Assembly: GCA_963971425.1 (NCBI GenBank)
Contig: OZ020523.1
Coordinates: 23,913,105-23,977,104, forward strand
DNA: 64,000 nt
Source: Bryoerythrophyllum caledonicum
Taxonomy: Eukaryota; Streptophyta; Bryopsida; Pottiales; Pottiaceae
Reading direction: 5' to 3'
Positions 1 to 11,929 of this stretch are shown here, one piece after another. The translations under genes and the position numbers were made by a program. The first letter of the stretch is position 1. Each line of letters begins with the position of its first letter. The notes beneath the pieces were generated by a model. The model had not been told where the DNA came from, searched no databases, and saw only the letters and a list, made by a program, of their open reading frames with translations.

Positions 1-388
1 ACTAAAACAAATCTCACTGCCTAATGGAACACACATCATGAACAATGAAGAGTTTAAAACATACCACTTCACCCCATCAAAACTAATCAAAAGCGCACTG
101 AAAATAGCAAGACAACTCTTTTGCCACCCAATATATCCCCCCCCCACACACTAATAATAACAACACACATACATACTCCCATACACTTAAAAACCCATTC
201 ATCACTATAAACAATGACATCACCCCAAGAAATACCCCCCACCACAGACTCATCCTCCTAACTCCTACCCAAGCCACCCTTGCCCCCCAAATTACATCCT
301 CAAAAATCCCACCACGTACCCCATAGACACCATCATACACCACGAACATAGAGAAAAAATAGATTACAACCTAATTGAAAACAAATAC

Positions 389-1315
389 GTGAGATATTTA
401 TGCCAATGGAACCACAATAACAACAAATACAACAAATGGCTCCCCCAAAGAAACCTCTTCCCAAGACACAACCAAAACACCATTACACACGACATCAATA
501 AACTCACACAATATTACCAAAAAACTCAACATAAATTCTACTCCGAAATTATCCTCGCTCACCACCCACAAAGCCAACCCCAAGATACAAGATCCGTCAC
601 CCCACCCATAAGAATCCCCCTACTAAACATTAATACAATGGAATGTAACCCCGAAAAAGACATTATCACCTCATCTAATACGATTAAAATAGACAAAGAC
701 CAAGCACACCTATACAAAGAAGATGGAAGACACCTCTTCACCATCCCCATCACTAGGCTCATATGGTTATGGAACCAATATAACACTAAACTACAAAATC
801 CTACGAGCATTGAACCTATAACTCAATCATTCGAAACCGAAATAATTTGGCTATACCAAAGGTATAAATATAAAATACCAAAAAATAACCCCCTTAAACT
901 TACACAATATACACTACCGACACCGATACTAAACTCATTAATTTCAACATTCAACATCCAACACTCATACTTCTTCTCTCCAGTCACATGCCCCACCACA
1001 CTTAATAAATTTTATTCCCCATTCGAAAGAGATAAAATATTCGGCTCATTAGGAAAAGCCTTTGACTACAAATGGATAGGTAATGGTATGGCCCACCCAC
1101 ACAATGAAGAAGAAACACAACAAGCTCTACATTGGGCCCGCCTCGCTGCCAAACATGACCCAAACTACACCTCCACCGTAATCATAACCCCAGACAAAAA
1201 TTGGTACCAAAATCATAACCCACACTCGGGCCCCTTTCCTGATACACACATCATCACAATATTCGAAGCGGATTCAATAACATATGAAGAACCCACCATC
1301 CGACTAGATCTATAA
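389..1315 (+). pseudogene. PCIF1/CAPAM-like adenine-N6 methyltransferase domain of the retroelement
   Basis: An open frame of 308 codons. The C-terminal ~130 residues resemble the PCIF1 methyltransferase core, which in animals makes m6Am at mRNA caps. A segment on SPVTC and LNKFYSPF corresponds to the 'SPLN..F' stretch of PCIF1. It is followed by the motif FGSLGKAFDY and then AHPHN, where PCIF1 has its catalytic NPPF. A hydrophobic strand TVIITPDKNWY follows, where PCIF1 has a 'FIVFIPEW' strand. The expected NPPF is therefore altered and methyltransferase activity is doubtful. The frame stops at TAA (1313-1315), but the same frame continues open straight into the RNase H region, so this looks like one long protein with a single nonsense change. 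Upstream residues are not recognised. The resemblance is by eye. Confidence 0.6.
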
Positions 1316-2008
1316 AAACCCAGAAATGAACCATCCACTCTACAAATAATATGCATCCACCACCAAAATCACACTCTAGGCACACAAGAACAACTAGAAG
1401 AACTCTCCTCCATAGCAAAGACTCTAAACATACACCGGATACTCACGAAATTGGCCCCACCAACGCCAATGCAAACACCCGTCAACAAAAGCAAAAAATG
1501 GTCAAAACTACACTACAATAACAATACACTAAACTACACCTTAACACCCCCACCCCTCCCGCAGTATCAAACTAACACCCCACCTAAATTTAACCCCGAA
1601 TATAGCTACTATACTGATGGCTCCTTCAAACCGCCAAAACAAATTAGCACGGGATCTTGGCGCAGAGAAAAAGCTGGTTATGGAATATACAACGCTACGA
1701 AAGAAATCAAACTAGCCAAAAGACTACATGGACTGCAAAACATCCTCAGAGCAGAACTTATGGCCATCCACAAAACACTAGAAATCGTCTCAACAAAATA
1801 CAACAATGAACCGGTGCACATATTTACAGATTGCATTAACGCACTATATTTACTAAACACCCAAATAACACATCCTACCCTCCATAATAGTCACCTCGAC
1901 CGAATCATACTAGAATCAATGGTCCAAATGATACTAAAAAGAGAACAAACCACAACCCTCCACAAAGTCCGAGCCCATGCTAATATTGATGGCAACGAAC
2001 AAGCGTAG
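1316..2008 (+). pseudogene. RNase H domain of the retroelement
   Basis: In the same frame as the block before it. It has the RNase H catalytic set: YYTDGSF (first Asp), ILRAELMAI (Glu), HIFTDCINAL (second Asp) and RAHANIDGNEQA, after which the last Asp is expected. Instead of that Asp the frame meets TAG-TAA (2006-2011). The next residues of the expected protein (KLAKEGREK) are read in the +1 frame at about 2010, so a small indel has broken the protein here. RNase H removes the RNA strand after reverse transcription, and this form is typical of LINE-class elements. Confidence 0.8.
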
Positions 2009-3071
2009 TAAACTTGCAAAAGAAGGAAGAGAAAAATCTCATAAAAATGTCAAAGACCCACATGAACACGCCCACGCCACCCCTTACTATTTCCAAAAAG
2101 AAGATTGGCCCTCCAAAGAAGACACTCTCGATAAAGGCCCGGTTAGATTCCTGAGCAAATACCTCAAAAAACAAGACCTACATAACAATCTTGACACAAT
2201 CACAGACAACTTCCCTAACATAGAAAAGTGGATCAACAACAATGACATAGACAATGAACTCTCTACAAATTTTTGGAAAAACCCCATCGTCACCGATTCA
2301 CAAATAACATGCCTTATCAAATTCCGTACCGGTCAATACATGGGAAACGCCCGTAAACAACTCTTCTTTGGAATAGAAAGATTTCCATCCATAACATGGC
2401 CCATATGCCCCTCAACGGACCCCAACACATGGCTACATGTTCTACTCAAATGCCAAAACCACCACATACACTCCCTAATTGTTAAAAGACATAACAAAGC
2501 GGTATGGGAAGTCCGAAAACTAATCACCTCCTACAATAAATCGAGATGTTTTATACTAATGAACGCCGGCACTTTCAGTAACAATCCACAAGAAAATACG
2601 GTCCTCCCGTGGCTACTCCCATGCTCATGTACGACCCAAAGATGTCATTGCAACGCTAGGCTCAAACCGGACATCCTTTGTGTCAAAGGTTTACCATACA
2701 ATGACCCACCACCCAATAACGTCAACCAAGACTACACCATTCAATTCATTGAATTCACATATTGCAACGATAGATTTTCCCCGGAAACAATCCAAAACAA
2801 AATAGACAAATACCAACCCCTTATTGACGACATCATCGCCCTCGGATGGAATGTCGACCCCCTTATGGTAATCACATCCGGCGCTCGGGCCACCACCTTC
2901 ATCCCATCTATGAAAACTCTAGAAGACACCTTCAAGATACCCATTGAAACAATTAAAACATCCTTTAAAAACATTAACACCATAGCTATCCAACATGCCA
3001 TGTCCATTCTTCTACATAAACGCAAAATCGAAAACAACCAAGCCTTCCCCGATATACATGACCCCCCCTAA
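1977..3071 (+). pseudogene. C-terminal zinc-knuckle and endonuclease-like region of the retroelement
   Basis: A continuation of the element's protein after the frameshift near 2005. It contains two Cys/His-rich clusters (CPSTDPNTWLHVLLKCQNHH and CSCTTQRCHC). A PD...EFT pattern follows: LKPDILC, then FIEFTYCNDRF, then K and KY spaced downstream. That spacing resembles the PD-(D/E)xK restriction-like endonuclease at the C-terminus of R2-type LINEs, which nicks the target to prime reverse transcription. The first part of this frame (1977-2010) is only an overlap of the preceding block. It ends at TAA, 3069-3071. The nuclease call is pattern-based and not certain. Confidence 0.55.
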
Positions 3072-3283
3072 ATTCTCCCCCCGCCTTGATTTTCATGACT
3101 AGTTGGTTTTAAGGTTTTTGACTACTTGCCTGGTTTGTGGTTAGTTCGTTGGTTGGTTGACTTGTGGTTCTTTGGTTTCTTGTTACATAGTGTCTACCCT
3201 CGAGAGAGAGAAGTAGTTCCAGCTCACTAATTCCTTGTCCCGTGGGCATGGTCTTAGTAGTGGAACGAACAGACACTTTATTC

Positions 3284-3335
3284 ACGCCGGCCTCCTTCGG
3301 AGACCGGCGTTCTTCTTCTTCTTCTCTTCACGCCA
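3284..3335 (+). other. 3' hairpin and (TTC)n end of the retroelement
   Basis: Bases 3284-3295 pair with 3299-3310 (11 of 12 pairs, one C-A mismatch) around a 3-base TTC loop. A run of TTC repeats and TTCACGCC follow. A structured 3' end followed by a short simple repeat is what a LINE uses for reverse-transcriptase recognition. Function is inferred from position. Confidence 0.5.
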
Positions 3336-5040
3336 AAAATCACAAGTTATGGAGGTGTTTACAATAACTAAAATGGACCTTCAATGACTAGGGATATAGG
3401 AAGTGGCCCTTTCCTTTGTAAAACCCTTCATTTCTATGGATTTTGAAAAGTTAAAACAATGAAGGTTCTCAAGAAATTTCCTTCACTACTACTTGCCTCC
3501 AAAAAGTGCAATTGTCAACTCTAAAGTAGCATTATTCATCTCTGTATTACCCTGCCCACATGCCAAAAGAGTCGAACCTTTTTATGTTTGAAGCACCATA
3601 ACTTTTTCCCTATTAGTCCAAAAAAGAAAGAAAAAACTCCCCTCAAAGATAACCAGTATTCTATTCTCAGTAAACTGCTTAAGATAACAAACTATCCATT
3701 ATAGGTGTGTTAATTAACCCTTGTGCTTTTCTTTTGAGTGCACTCTACGCTCTTACAATCAATTAGTGGTTAAACATGGAGTTGTGATTGCGTGGGATCC
3801 TCTCACTATAGGACACAAGTAGTCCTTAAGTGTTTTAGTGAGTGATACAAATTGTCTTTTCATAATCAATGCATCATATCCAATTCCACTGCCAACTCTA
3901 ATTGCTAGTTCTTTTATTTTATTAGAATTCACAACTATGCTAGCTATTCTACATTGCAATGAGGTTTTGAGAACATAATTCTATCTTGGCTTTCCACTTT
4001 TGCTCCTGTGGCCCGCCTTAATTTAATCATTTTAGCATACCTGCAAAACATTCCATTCAAAGAAACACTAGCCAACAATTATATCTCACTCTTCATATAA
4101 TTGTTGTATTGATAATCCTATGCTATCAAATCTATGTGTTCTTTCTCAAATACTTCCTTATGGCAAATGGTCTTGTTTTATGTCGTCAATCTCATAATAC
4201 ATACTAACAATCTCTTTTTCTTTAGCTTGACTTAATGTACACTTGGTCAAACTTTAATAAAAAGGCATCTAGCCCATCTAATGGTCACTCATAATCTTCC
4301 AGGACTCTCTCAGCTCCATGGTCTTAATTTTCCTCTTCTCAATTGCTCTCTCTCTTAGCAATTCTTTTCATCTCAATTTACTTTCAATATTTGTCATGCT
4401 TCACCCACATGATCTTTTAATAATTCAATTCATACTACAATAACATAAATTGCTATTTGGAGAAAATACTATGGCCTTCTAATTTAATGACTAAGGGTGA
4501 TCAATCCTTATTACATACACTATAGACTTAATTTTGCTCTGCAATTCTATCAATCAAATAGTATAATTATATGCATTTAACGTCACTCTCTATCCACTCA
4601 TCTCAGTTTTAGAATAAAGGGAATTAAAACAATCATACAAGACTAATTGTAATTTTCACTTTATGTTTTCTATACTACTGGTTATTTCTTGACAATTAAG
4701 ATTCATCTCGGAAATATGGAATTAATACTGAGTAAATGACAACTATAGGATTTGACATATGGTTTTCTTTCATTATTGTATTTAATGATAACTAATTATG
4801 TCACTAAATTGAATAAATTGTGATACTTGAATGTGCAATCTAGGTAAATGAATCCAATTTAGCTTTAAGCATGATTGCATAAAGTAATTGGTGGAATTGT
4901 TCAAATTTGACTAATTGTATTTATTGAATATTTGTTCATTTTGGAGCACACATGACTTCATACAATTTGTCATGACACAAATCCTAACTGATTGAGTTAA
5001 CCAAGATGATTTATCTCCAACCATCGTTTTCATAGGGAAA
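3336..5040. other. AT-rich spacer, nothing recognised
   Basis: No open frame of plausible coding character and no clear repeat ends were seen on either strand. Confidence 0.5.
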
Positions 5041-5688
5041 ACTCTACTTTAGGCACCACCGCCGCACTGGATCTCTCTGAAGGCCAATGATGCTTCTTGT
5101 TAGGTGAGCCATTGATTCAACACTTTTTGTCTTGGTTTGTGGCCTCTGTTTTGCCATCCAACGTCGTCCGCGTGACCATCCACACGTATCGGGGGCAAAT
5201 TACGATGGTCAGGAGACAATGATGCCATATCTCACAAAGGAGCTTTGAGCTCAGCGTGTCTTTGCAACCTTCGCCGAGGACTTTGGCTGAGAAGATGCAC
5301 GGAATATCTTTTCTTGGTTTTATCATCACGACACCTGATTTTCTATGGATCCCGTGAAAGAGGAGTGTGGGGGCTGAATGCCTTCTCTACTACCAAGTAG
5401 CAATCACCAGCCGTGCTAATATGCGGTGAGTCTCTAAGGATGGAGAAGGTGACTACAAAGTTTGATAATGGCCTTTGGATTTGGGGCGACATCTTACCGA
5501 TATTGAGGTACAAAGGATACGAGCGTTTATACGTTTATATGTAGCTGTTTTGCCTTTAGCCTCCAAAATTTGGAAACTACAGAGGCAAACCGATTCTTAT
5601 TCAGTTGGTGGATGACTATCCAATCTTCATACAATTGTACAAGCTGAGTCTTTTTAAGAAAGTTGGGATTTAGACACGTTGTCAGGAG

Positions 5689-6420
5689 TTGTTGGCTACC
5701 AGCTTGATTGAACTCTCTAACGGCAAGTACGCTTGTGCTACAGTTATGCCATCGAAGAACGACATATTTGGCAATTGGACTAAGAAGCGAATGTGTGGAG
5801 GTTATACGCTAGTCAATCGCAAGACCAAGTCAGACTGGCATCCTATGCCTACGTCGGTGGAGTTGTTTGATGTGGTAGGCCACGCTAGAGTATTTGGTAC
5901 TCTAGATTTGCGGTCTAGTTACCACCAATTATCATTATTGGTGGATGACCGTGTGAAGACGACATTTGGGGAGTTGATCATGATAAAAGAGATCAACTTT
6001 ACTATTAAAGTTTCTCCCATTTGGTCTCAAGAATGCAACTGTTGAGTATCCAAGGATGACGGATCGGGTGTTGATTGGTTTACAGTTTGCTCGATGCTAC
6101 ATTGATGATGTTATCATTTTTAGTAGGAGCTCATAGGAGCATGTCACGCATCTTCAAGCAGTATTTGAGAGCCTATGTTTGAAGGGATTGCGCTTTCACT
6201 ATGGCAAGTGCAAGTTCTTTCATGACCGTGTGCCATACTTGGGACATATGATTGTTTCAAAAGGTCTTGTTGTGCAACAGACTAAGGTAGATGCGTTGCA
6301 AAAGATTCCTGCCCGAACGAACGTGTCACGGCTTTGAGCTTGTCTTGACTTAGAAAATTACCACGGTCGGTTAATAAAGAGCTTTAGTTTGATTGCTAAG
6401 TTGTTGACTATTCTCACGAA
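5689..6420 (+). pseudogene. gypsy reverse transcriptase fragment
   Basis: It shows the RT segment with GGYTLVNRKTKSD, FDVVGHARVFGTLDL and YHQL. After a break comes ARCYIDDVIIFSR, whose YIDD (6098-6109) is the catalytic polymerase motif. The thumb side follows with YLGHMI. Stops (for example TGA after position 6040) and frame changes make it non-functional. Confidence 0.8.
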
Positions 6421-6774
6421 GAAGGACTAGCCATGGACTTTGGGATGGAAGCAACAACATGCGTTTGCTACTTTAAAGCTGAAGCAAGGTTCAACACCTG
6501 TGTTACAATGTCCAGATCGTTTCAGTTGCACACATACTAGAGTGCTGTGAAATTGTAGGCAATGTTGACTCAGAAGGATGACGAAGATCAAGAGGACGTT
6601 GTCACGTTTGCTTTTAAAAGCAACAACAATGCGGAGTCCAACTATTTGTTCTATGAAGGAGAGGCTTTGGCCACGGTTTGGGCCATAGCCCATTTTAGGC
6701 CTTACTTGTACGGGCATCGTTTAACATTGGTGACCAACCATTAGCTTTTGAAGTGGCTAATGGAATCTGACAAG
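6421..6774 (+). pseudogene. gypsy RNase H fragment, left of insertion
   Basis: It reads DEDQEDVVTFAFKSNNNAES, then YEGEALATVWAIAHFRPYLYGH, the standard gypsy RNase H end, and stops at the boundary of the solo LTR. The homologous sequence resumes at 8191. Several stops are present. Confidence 0.75.
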
Positions 6775-8190
6775 TGTAGGATAGTTATTTTACCTAAGTT
6801 GGAAAATCATATAATGAGTTCACATTCGATCACTAGGGAAGTGAGTTTAAGGTTGGTCAATAAGGTGTCACTATTGGACTTTTGAACTAACTATGTGTTA
6901 ATAAATAAGCTACAACGCCTTCTATACACCATTTGATGTCTCATATGTCATATTCTCTTGGTATATATTCACGGATTGACTAGCCTTACATCCAAGTAAT
7001 TGGTAATAATTTCTTAAAAATCTTCAAGTTCATCATTCAAATCTTCATTTTTATAATATTCTCCCAATTGCCAATACATCGCAGCTTCCAGGCTGACAGG
7101 TTCTCTTATGATTCCAATCCACTCATAGTTCGGTTCATATTTAATTAACCATTGGTAGTCTTCCTCTGCTAGTATTACTCCAATCGGTGTACCGCAAGTT
7201 ATCTTCAATAGAATGTAAATCTCGTCATAGATTTTACACTTAGTCTTTAAATTTACTAATTTCACAATTCTTCCCTAATAGTGCAGCCTGTAGTACTTTA
7301 GTCTCTACAGTCCTCTTAATTTCTCCAATATTTGAGACTCAGATAATTTTATTTCGAGCATATTCTCCAATTGATGTCATTCGGCATAAATGCTCCATCA
7401 ATAATTCCAATTATATCTACAACAACGCTCCTTCCTTTTACGGACAATCGAGTGTCACTCCAATTTGGGATTCTCTATCATATTCTATCTTCACAAGTTT
7501 TGTTCGCTTCCTATTGATCAATCCTTCATTAATTATTTTATTATCTCTTGATTCTTCCAATTTTGGTGGATGACAGCTCATACACCAATTCATAGGGCCA
7601 CTAATCTTCAATTAACCTCCACTGATAACCAACTTTCCAATCACACCATATTACAATCACTCACATTCATCACATTGGTGAGATATATAACATAATTTAC
7701 ACCACACAGATGCACTCCCATTGGTTTCCAACTACTCACAGCATACACAATAGAATACAGATCAATTCACTCCAATTGTTACATACACTTGCACGTTTAC
7801 TCCACAGTTAATAATTTTGTATTTTTGATTATATATTTATATAAGTATTTTTGTAATACTCCAATTTGGGTCCACAGATCACAACAACTTCTCCAAATCA
7901 CATCAAAACTTCCTATCGGCAAGGAAGGATCTCTAGCACCACAGGCATGGAATAAATAAAAACCCAACCGGTTCATCTCCATTCCTTGTACTCTTTCCTA
8001 ATCGGGCACACCGGTTCAGCCTGATCTTGCACCTACCAATTGGTTCAACACTTATTAACCAAATGGATTGGTACCAACCTAACCAAAATGAGCCCATTTA
8101 CACATAATTAACTATCCTATTGGTAATTCACATGTTCTTAACTAAAAATTTACCAATTTGGACAAAATCCTTCTGATTCTACCTATTACA
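6775..8190. mobile_element. solo LTR inserted in gypsy copy 1
   Basis: The 1416-bp segment begins TGTAGG and ends TATTACA, the TG...CA ends of an LTR, and is flanked by the 5-bp duplication ACAAG (6770-6774 and 8191-8195). Removing it with one ACAAG rejoins the gypsy reading frame exactly across the RNase H/connection region. No internal coding domain is present, so this is a solo LTR left by recombination. It is younger than its host element. It contains many CCAAT/ATTGG pentamers. Confidence 0.85.
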
Positions 8191-9300
8191 ACAAGCAAAC
8201 TAGCAAGTTGGCCAGAAGGGCTTTGTTGCTTCAAGAGTATGACTTTGAGGTTGTGCATCAAGCCGACATCACAAATTTGATTTTGCAATCCAAGTCCATG
8301 AGAGGAGGGCTTGTCTTGTGCTAGGTGGCATTGGGACTGTGATAGGGAGTCAATCCCGGGGTGGAACGTAGTTGCTTACCTCATGTTGATGTCTGGCTCT
8401 GCATCTACGTTGTCTAATTGGCAATGGATGAGGAACGGGACAAGGCTCAAGTTGTTAGCAAAGTGTAGGAAGACGTTCTAATTTTGCACAAGCTACAATA
8501 CGAGACACTTTTCCTAGCTCTTTCTGCTGTGAAGTGTGATCAAGTTGGGCACCATATAGCAAGGTTTCATTGAGAGAACAACCTTCTGTTTCAGGCGTGG
8601 TCGCATGGGGCTAAGAGCATAGTTCCCAGACCACATGAGGGGGCTTTGTTGGTACCGCAAGTGCACGAAGACCTTGGACATTTTGGTGTGCAACGGACTC
8701 ATTTAATGTTGCGCAACCAATAATGGCATGTTTTAGCATGTTGCTATGTATGTTTATCGGTGTGAAGTGTGTGATTGGATTTGATCCAACTTCAACACCT
8801 TGTTACCACAGTTGCAGCCTTTGCCCATTATGTTGTTGGGCTACAATTGTTCCATGTTTGTTGCCAATCTGCTTTTTCTCATTGTGTATGGAGAGAAATA
8901 CGTGTTGATAATGGTGGAACATTTCAGCAAGTGGATTGAGTTTGTGGCACTATTGCAGAACTCTTTGAAGTTGGTAGCCATGGCATCCTTGACCATGCGT
9001 TGGCTCGTTTTGAAGCCTCAATTGAGTTGTTGACAAACGAGGGGGTGAGTTCCTTGAGGTTTTTGAAGCTTTGTATATCAAAGCTTTGATTGATTATAAT
9101 ACCACTTCTCGAGATTATCCAGAAGAAGACGGTTAGGCAGAGCGTGTGGTTCAGACCATCATGCAAGGCCTACGGAAGTATGGAGTACTTCAGGGTAGTC
9201 ACCGTGACTGAGATTTGATGATATCATGGATCGCCATAGAGTACCAGATTTGCCGGCAAACTTCACTTGCTGCTTTTAGTCCACATTAGTTGTTGTATGG
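8191..9300 (+). pseudogene. gypsy connection and integrase fragments
   Basis: It resumes with LLLQEYDFEVVH (end of RNase H) and goes on to an HEDLGHFGVQRTH stretch, which is the integrase zinc-binding HHCC region. Remnants of the catalytic core follow (REIRVDNGGTF-like, near 8890). Many stops and shifts are present. Confidence 0.65.
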
Positions 9301-10275
9301 GTAGAAAAAAATTTTAGTGAGTTTCCTTAGGGAAAATTTGACTTTGAGTGTGGATTTGGATGATCCAAAAGAATGGACCTAGTGTTTGTGGGATCAAGCG
9401 GAATTCTTTAAGTGGGTTATTTCGATGGCCATGGAGAACTTGGTCATTGCTTAGTATCGTGACACATTGCGGTACACTCGCATTTGTAGTGGTGTCTGTC
9501 GACCTCAACAGCCACGTTTTTCCATGAGGGATTACGTTTATATCCAACATGAGGTACCAATGACGTTGGACGTCAAGGCTGGGAACTCAATTTTTTGCGT
9601 GAAGGATGTGTTTCCCACTGGCATCTTGTTGCTGGAAGGCAAGAATGGTTGGGAGTGTCGGGAGCACTCTAAAATTGTGCTCCTTGTCATTTACCCATTG
9701 ATGGCTCCATTCGTGCCGAGTTGGCCGTTGTGCCAAATGGCCTTCCGTATTTTGTGCATGGAGAGAAGAAAGGCATGACTAGCATGTTGCTTTAAGATCA
9801 TTGCCAACGTTGTTGGCATATGGTTTGGTTGATGTTGTCCCTCTCCACTCTCCCGTCCAAGGATTGGACTTGCTCTTGTTGTAATAGGTCTTTGAACCAT
9901 ATTTCATCCAAAGAAACAACTTGAATTTCTCTTGGACTTGTCATTGTGTGGTGCGTTGTCATCTAGTTGGAGTTCCTCGTTTTGTTTCAGAGATAGACAA
10001 TGTAGAGATTGACCAAGGGATTGGCAACAAAGTTGGTTAAGGCCATTAAAGATGGGGCTCACATTGCATCCGCCCTACCCTCCCTTAGTTACTTCTCCAT
10101 ACACTTATTGGTTTGGTGACGGGTGACATCTTTGACTTAGAGATTCGTACAGTTGTTGTAGCAAGATCACCGTGACGATAGCCTTGTTAGTGTTATTTGG
10201 TCCTATCTGGTTAGAGGGGCTCTTTAATAGCTCGGAAGGGCACTTAAGGGTGTACTTAGCATTATTATGATTCTG

Positions 10276-10688
10276 TATGTTTTTTATTTATTAATGTTGG
10301 TTGTGATTCTCGATCTTTTGTGTTTAGCAATCTTCGTTTACACGGCAGCTGTCACCGAATGTGGCGTCGAGGACCGGACCACATTGCGTAGTCTTAGTGT
10401 AGATTAGTTAGTTCTAATCTACGTTTGTTAGTGATGTATGTTTGCCAAACCACATCCGTCCAACAGATGTATTTCATCCGTTGGGGTTTTGCGTATCATT
10501 AATAAAGGCTCCACATTCTCTATTTCTGCTCACACTTGTTGATTCTCTCCTTGTGGAGTGCCTGACACTTGACTACTCTTGTGATCAACAACATTCTCCT
10601 TACTTGAGGGTATTTGACTATGTTTTTGGTTTATTATTGTTGGTTGTGATTCTCGAACTGTTGTGTTTAGCAATCTTCTTTTACACGA
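10276..10688 (+). repeat. 70-bp direct repeat pair at the gypsy right end
   Basis: Bases 10276-10345 and 10619-10688 are about 85% alike by eye (shared GTTGGTTGTGATTCTCGA and TGTGTTTAGCAATCTTC). An AATAAAG signal lies between them at about 10500. This may be part of the 3' LTR region. Confidence 0.5.
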
Positions 10689-10963
10689 CATATATCTTTC
10701 TCAATATGCCTTCGTAAAGGTTCTAGCCAAATAATCAAATCCACTTCTGTAGATCAACTTGAAAGTACACAAACAACTTGGAATTCCAATATTCCAATTA
10801 TCAAAGACAAGTAGAAACTATAGAAGGTAGTTATGAATGTTTGTACTTTGCGTAGCATCTATAGAGATTGTTCTCTTATGCCCAAACATCATTATCATTT
10901 TTTCTGCCAATCGGTTTGGATATCCAATTTGAAAGACAAACTTGTTACATGATCATGTTCATG

Positions 10964-11610
10964 CTACATGAAAACCTTCCAAGGACATACTTTAGCCCAA
11001 ATCTTCGCATTAGTAAAGTCCGATAGATCTCTACGCCAAATCTCTATCTTCTGGCGTCCTTCCAAGTATGCTATGTCTTTAAGCTTGATAAAGTCATCTT
11101 GAGTGTAAGGTACATTCAATTTCCTTTGATCATTCCAATTCTTTTGATGTTCTTCACAACTTTGAAGAGATGTAAATCCAACACTTAGTTTCCTTTGAAC
11201 CCATGCCTTCATTCTAACACTGATTCGTGGTTGATTTACGATTTACCTCCTAAGAGACTTTGGATTATTAGGACCAATAGCTAGAGTTCCATCTTCTTGT
11301 TTATGATCCATGTAATAATATGCAACTTCCGCAACATCCAGAAATAGTTGCAATTGTTTAACAGGAAACTCCGCAATGCATCCACATTTAAGGGATCTGG
11401 AAAATCGTAGATCCCTCCTATGATACTCCGGGCCGTATGTGCATTTGTACTACACATGCTCAATGAATGATGAAATGTACGGCCTCTTCTTTGCTTTGCC
11501 TTTCTTTTGCTCCTTGACATTCCAACCAATTGACGAGTTGTCCTCACATGTCTAGCCGTTTGTGAAATCATGAACCCTACAGTAAGGAATGTAGGCATGC
11601 ACAATAGCAT
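10964..11610 (-). pseudogene. transposon-derived protein remnant, family uncertain
   Basis: Two open blocks on the minus strand (11610-11281, then 11212-10964) read into each other with a stop between and another internal break. The first is lysine-rich and then carries a Cys-x-Cys segment (KCGCIAEF) and MDHKQEDGTL, a layout like the zinc-binding N-terminus of FAR1/MULE-type transposases. The second has an AWVQRKLSVGFTSLQ helix. It may be the front of a DNA transposase. No catalytic domain was seen. Confidence 0.4.
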
Positions 11611-11929
11611 TGTCCCATCTTTTCCTACTTATATGATTCCAGGTAATGTCAAGGAATGAAAAAGTCTTGAAGGGGGATATTGAACATTGAGACTATGGCA
11701 TCACTTTGGCATGTTTCTCTATTTAAGAAAACTATAGAATGTAAGAATGAAGAATGTACAAAGCAAAGCGGAAAAGTAATAGAAAGCTGAGAAATGAAAA
11801 TGAGAGGTAACAAGTATTATTTATTTTCAATTAAATGGAAAATAAAACAAATATAACGGACTTCAATTAAAAATAAATTATTAGGTATCTAAGGGCATAA
11901 AGATATTAAAAGCAATACCCATTACGAGA

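Larger units (their letters stand above)
1..3335 (+). mobile_element. non-LTR retroelement, 3' part (5' side cut by window edge)
   Basis: Three consecutive coding blocks on the + strand (389-1315, 1316-2008, 1977-3071) give a methyltransferase-like domain, an RNase H and a zinc-knuckle plus endonuclease-like C-terminus. These are followed by a G/T-rich trailer, a hairpin and a (TTC)n end. No LTR is visible and the reverse transcriptase, if present, would lie left of the window. An open frame from base 2 to about 130 looks like the end of a preceding coding stretch. The coding strand is extremely A/C-rich and G-poor, unlike any neighbour. The order RNase H then PD-(D/E)xK-like nuclease fits retroelements with a C-terminal restriction-like endonuclease. 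The family assignment is inference. Confidence 0.75.
5041..10720 (+). mobile_element. Ty3/gypsy retrotransposon copy 1, decayed, interrupted by a solo LTR
   Basis: Fragments in the order protease-side leader, reverse transcriptase, RNase H, integrase lie on the + strand, each broken by stops and shifts. The order RT-RH-IN marks Ty3/gypsy. A copy in the opposite orientation at 12.8-15.1 kb shares leader, RT and RH segments. A direct repeat of about 70 bp (10276-10345 and 10619-10688) near the right end may be LTR-internal. Exact LTR borders were not found. The element is split at 6774 by a younger insertion. Confidence 0.75.

Noticed and set aside
7014-7265. 83-codon minus-strand frame inside the solo LTR
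   Set aside because: Short and AT-rich, with no domain recognised; expected by chance within an LTR.
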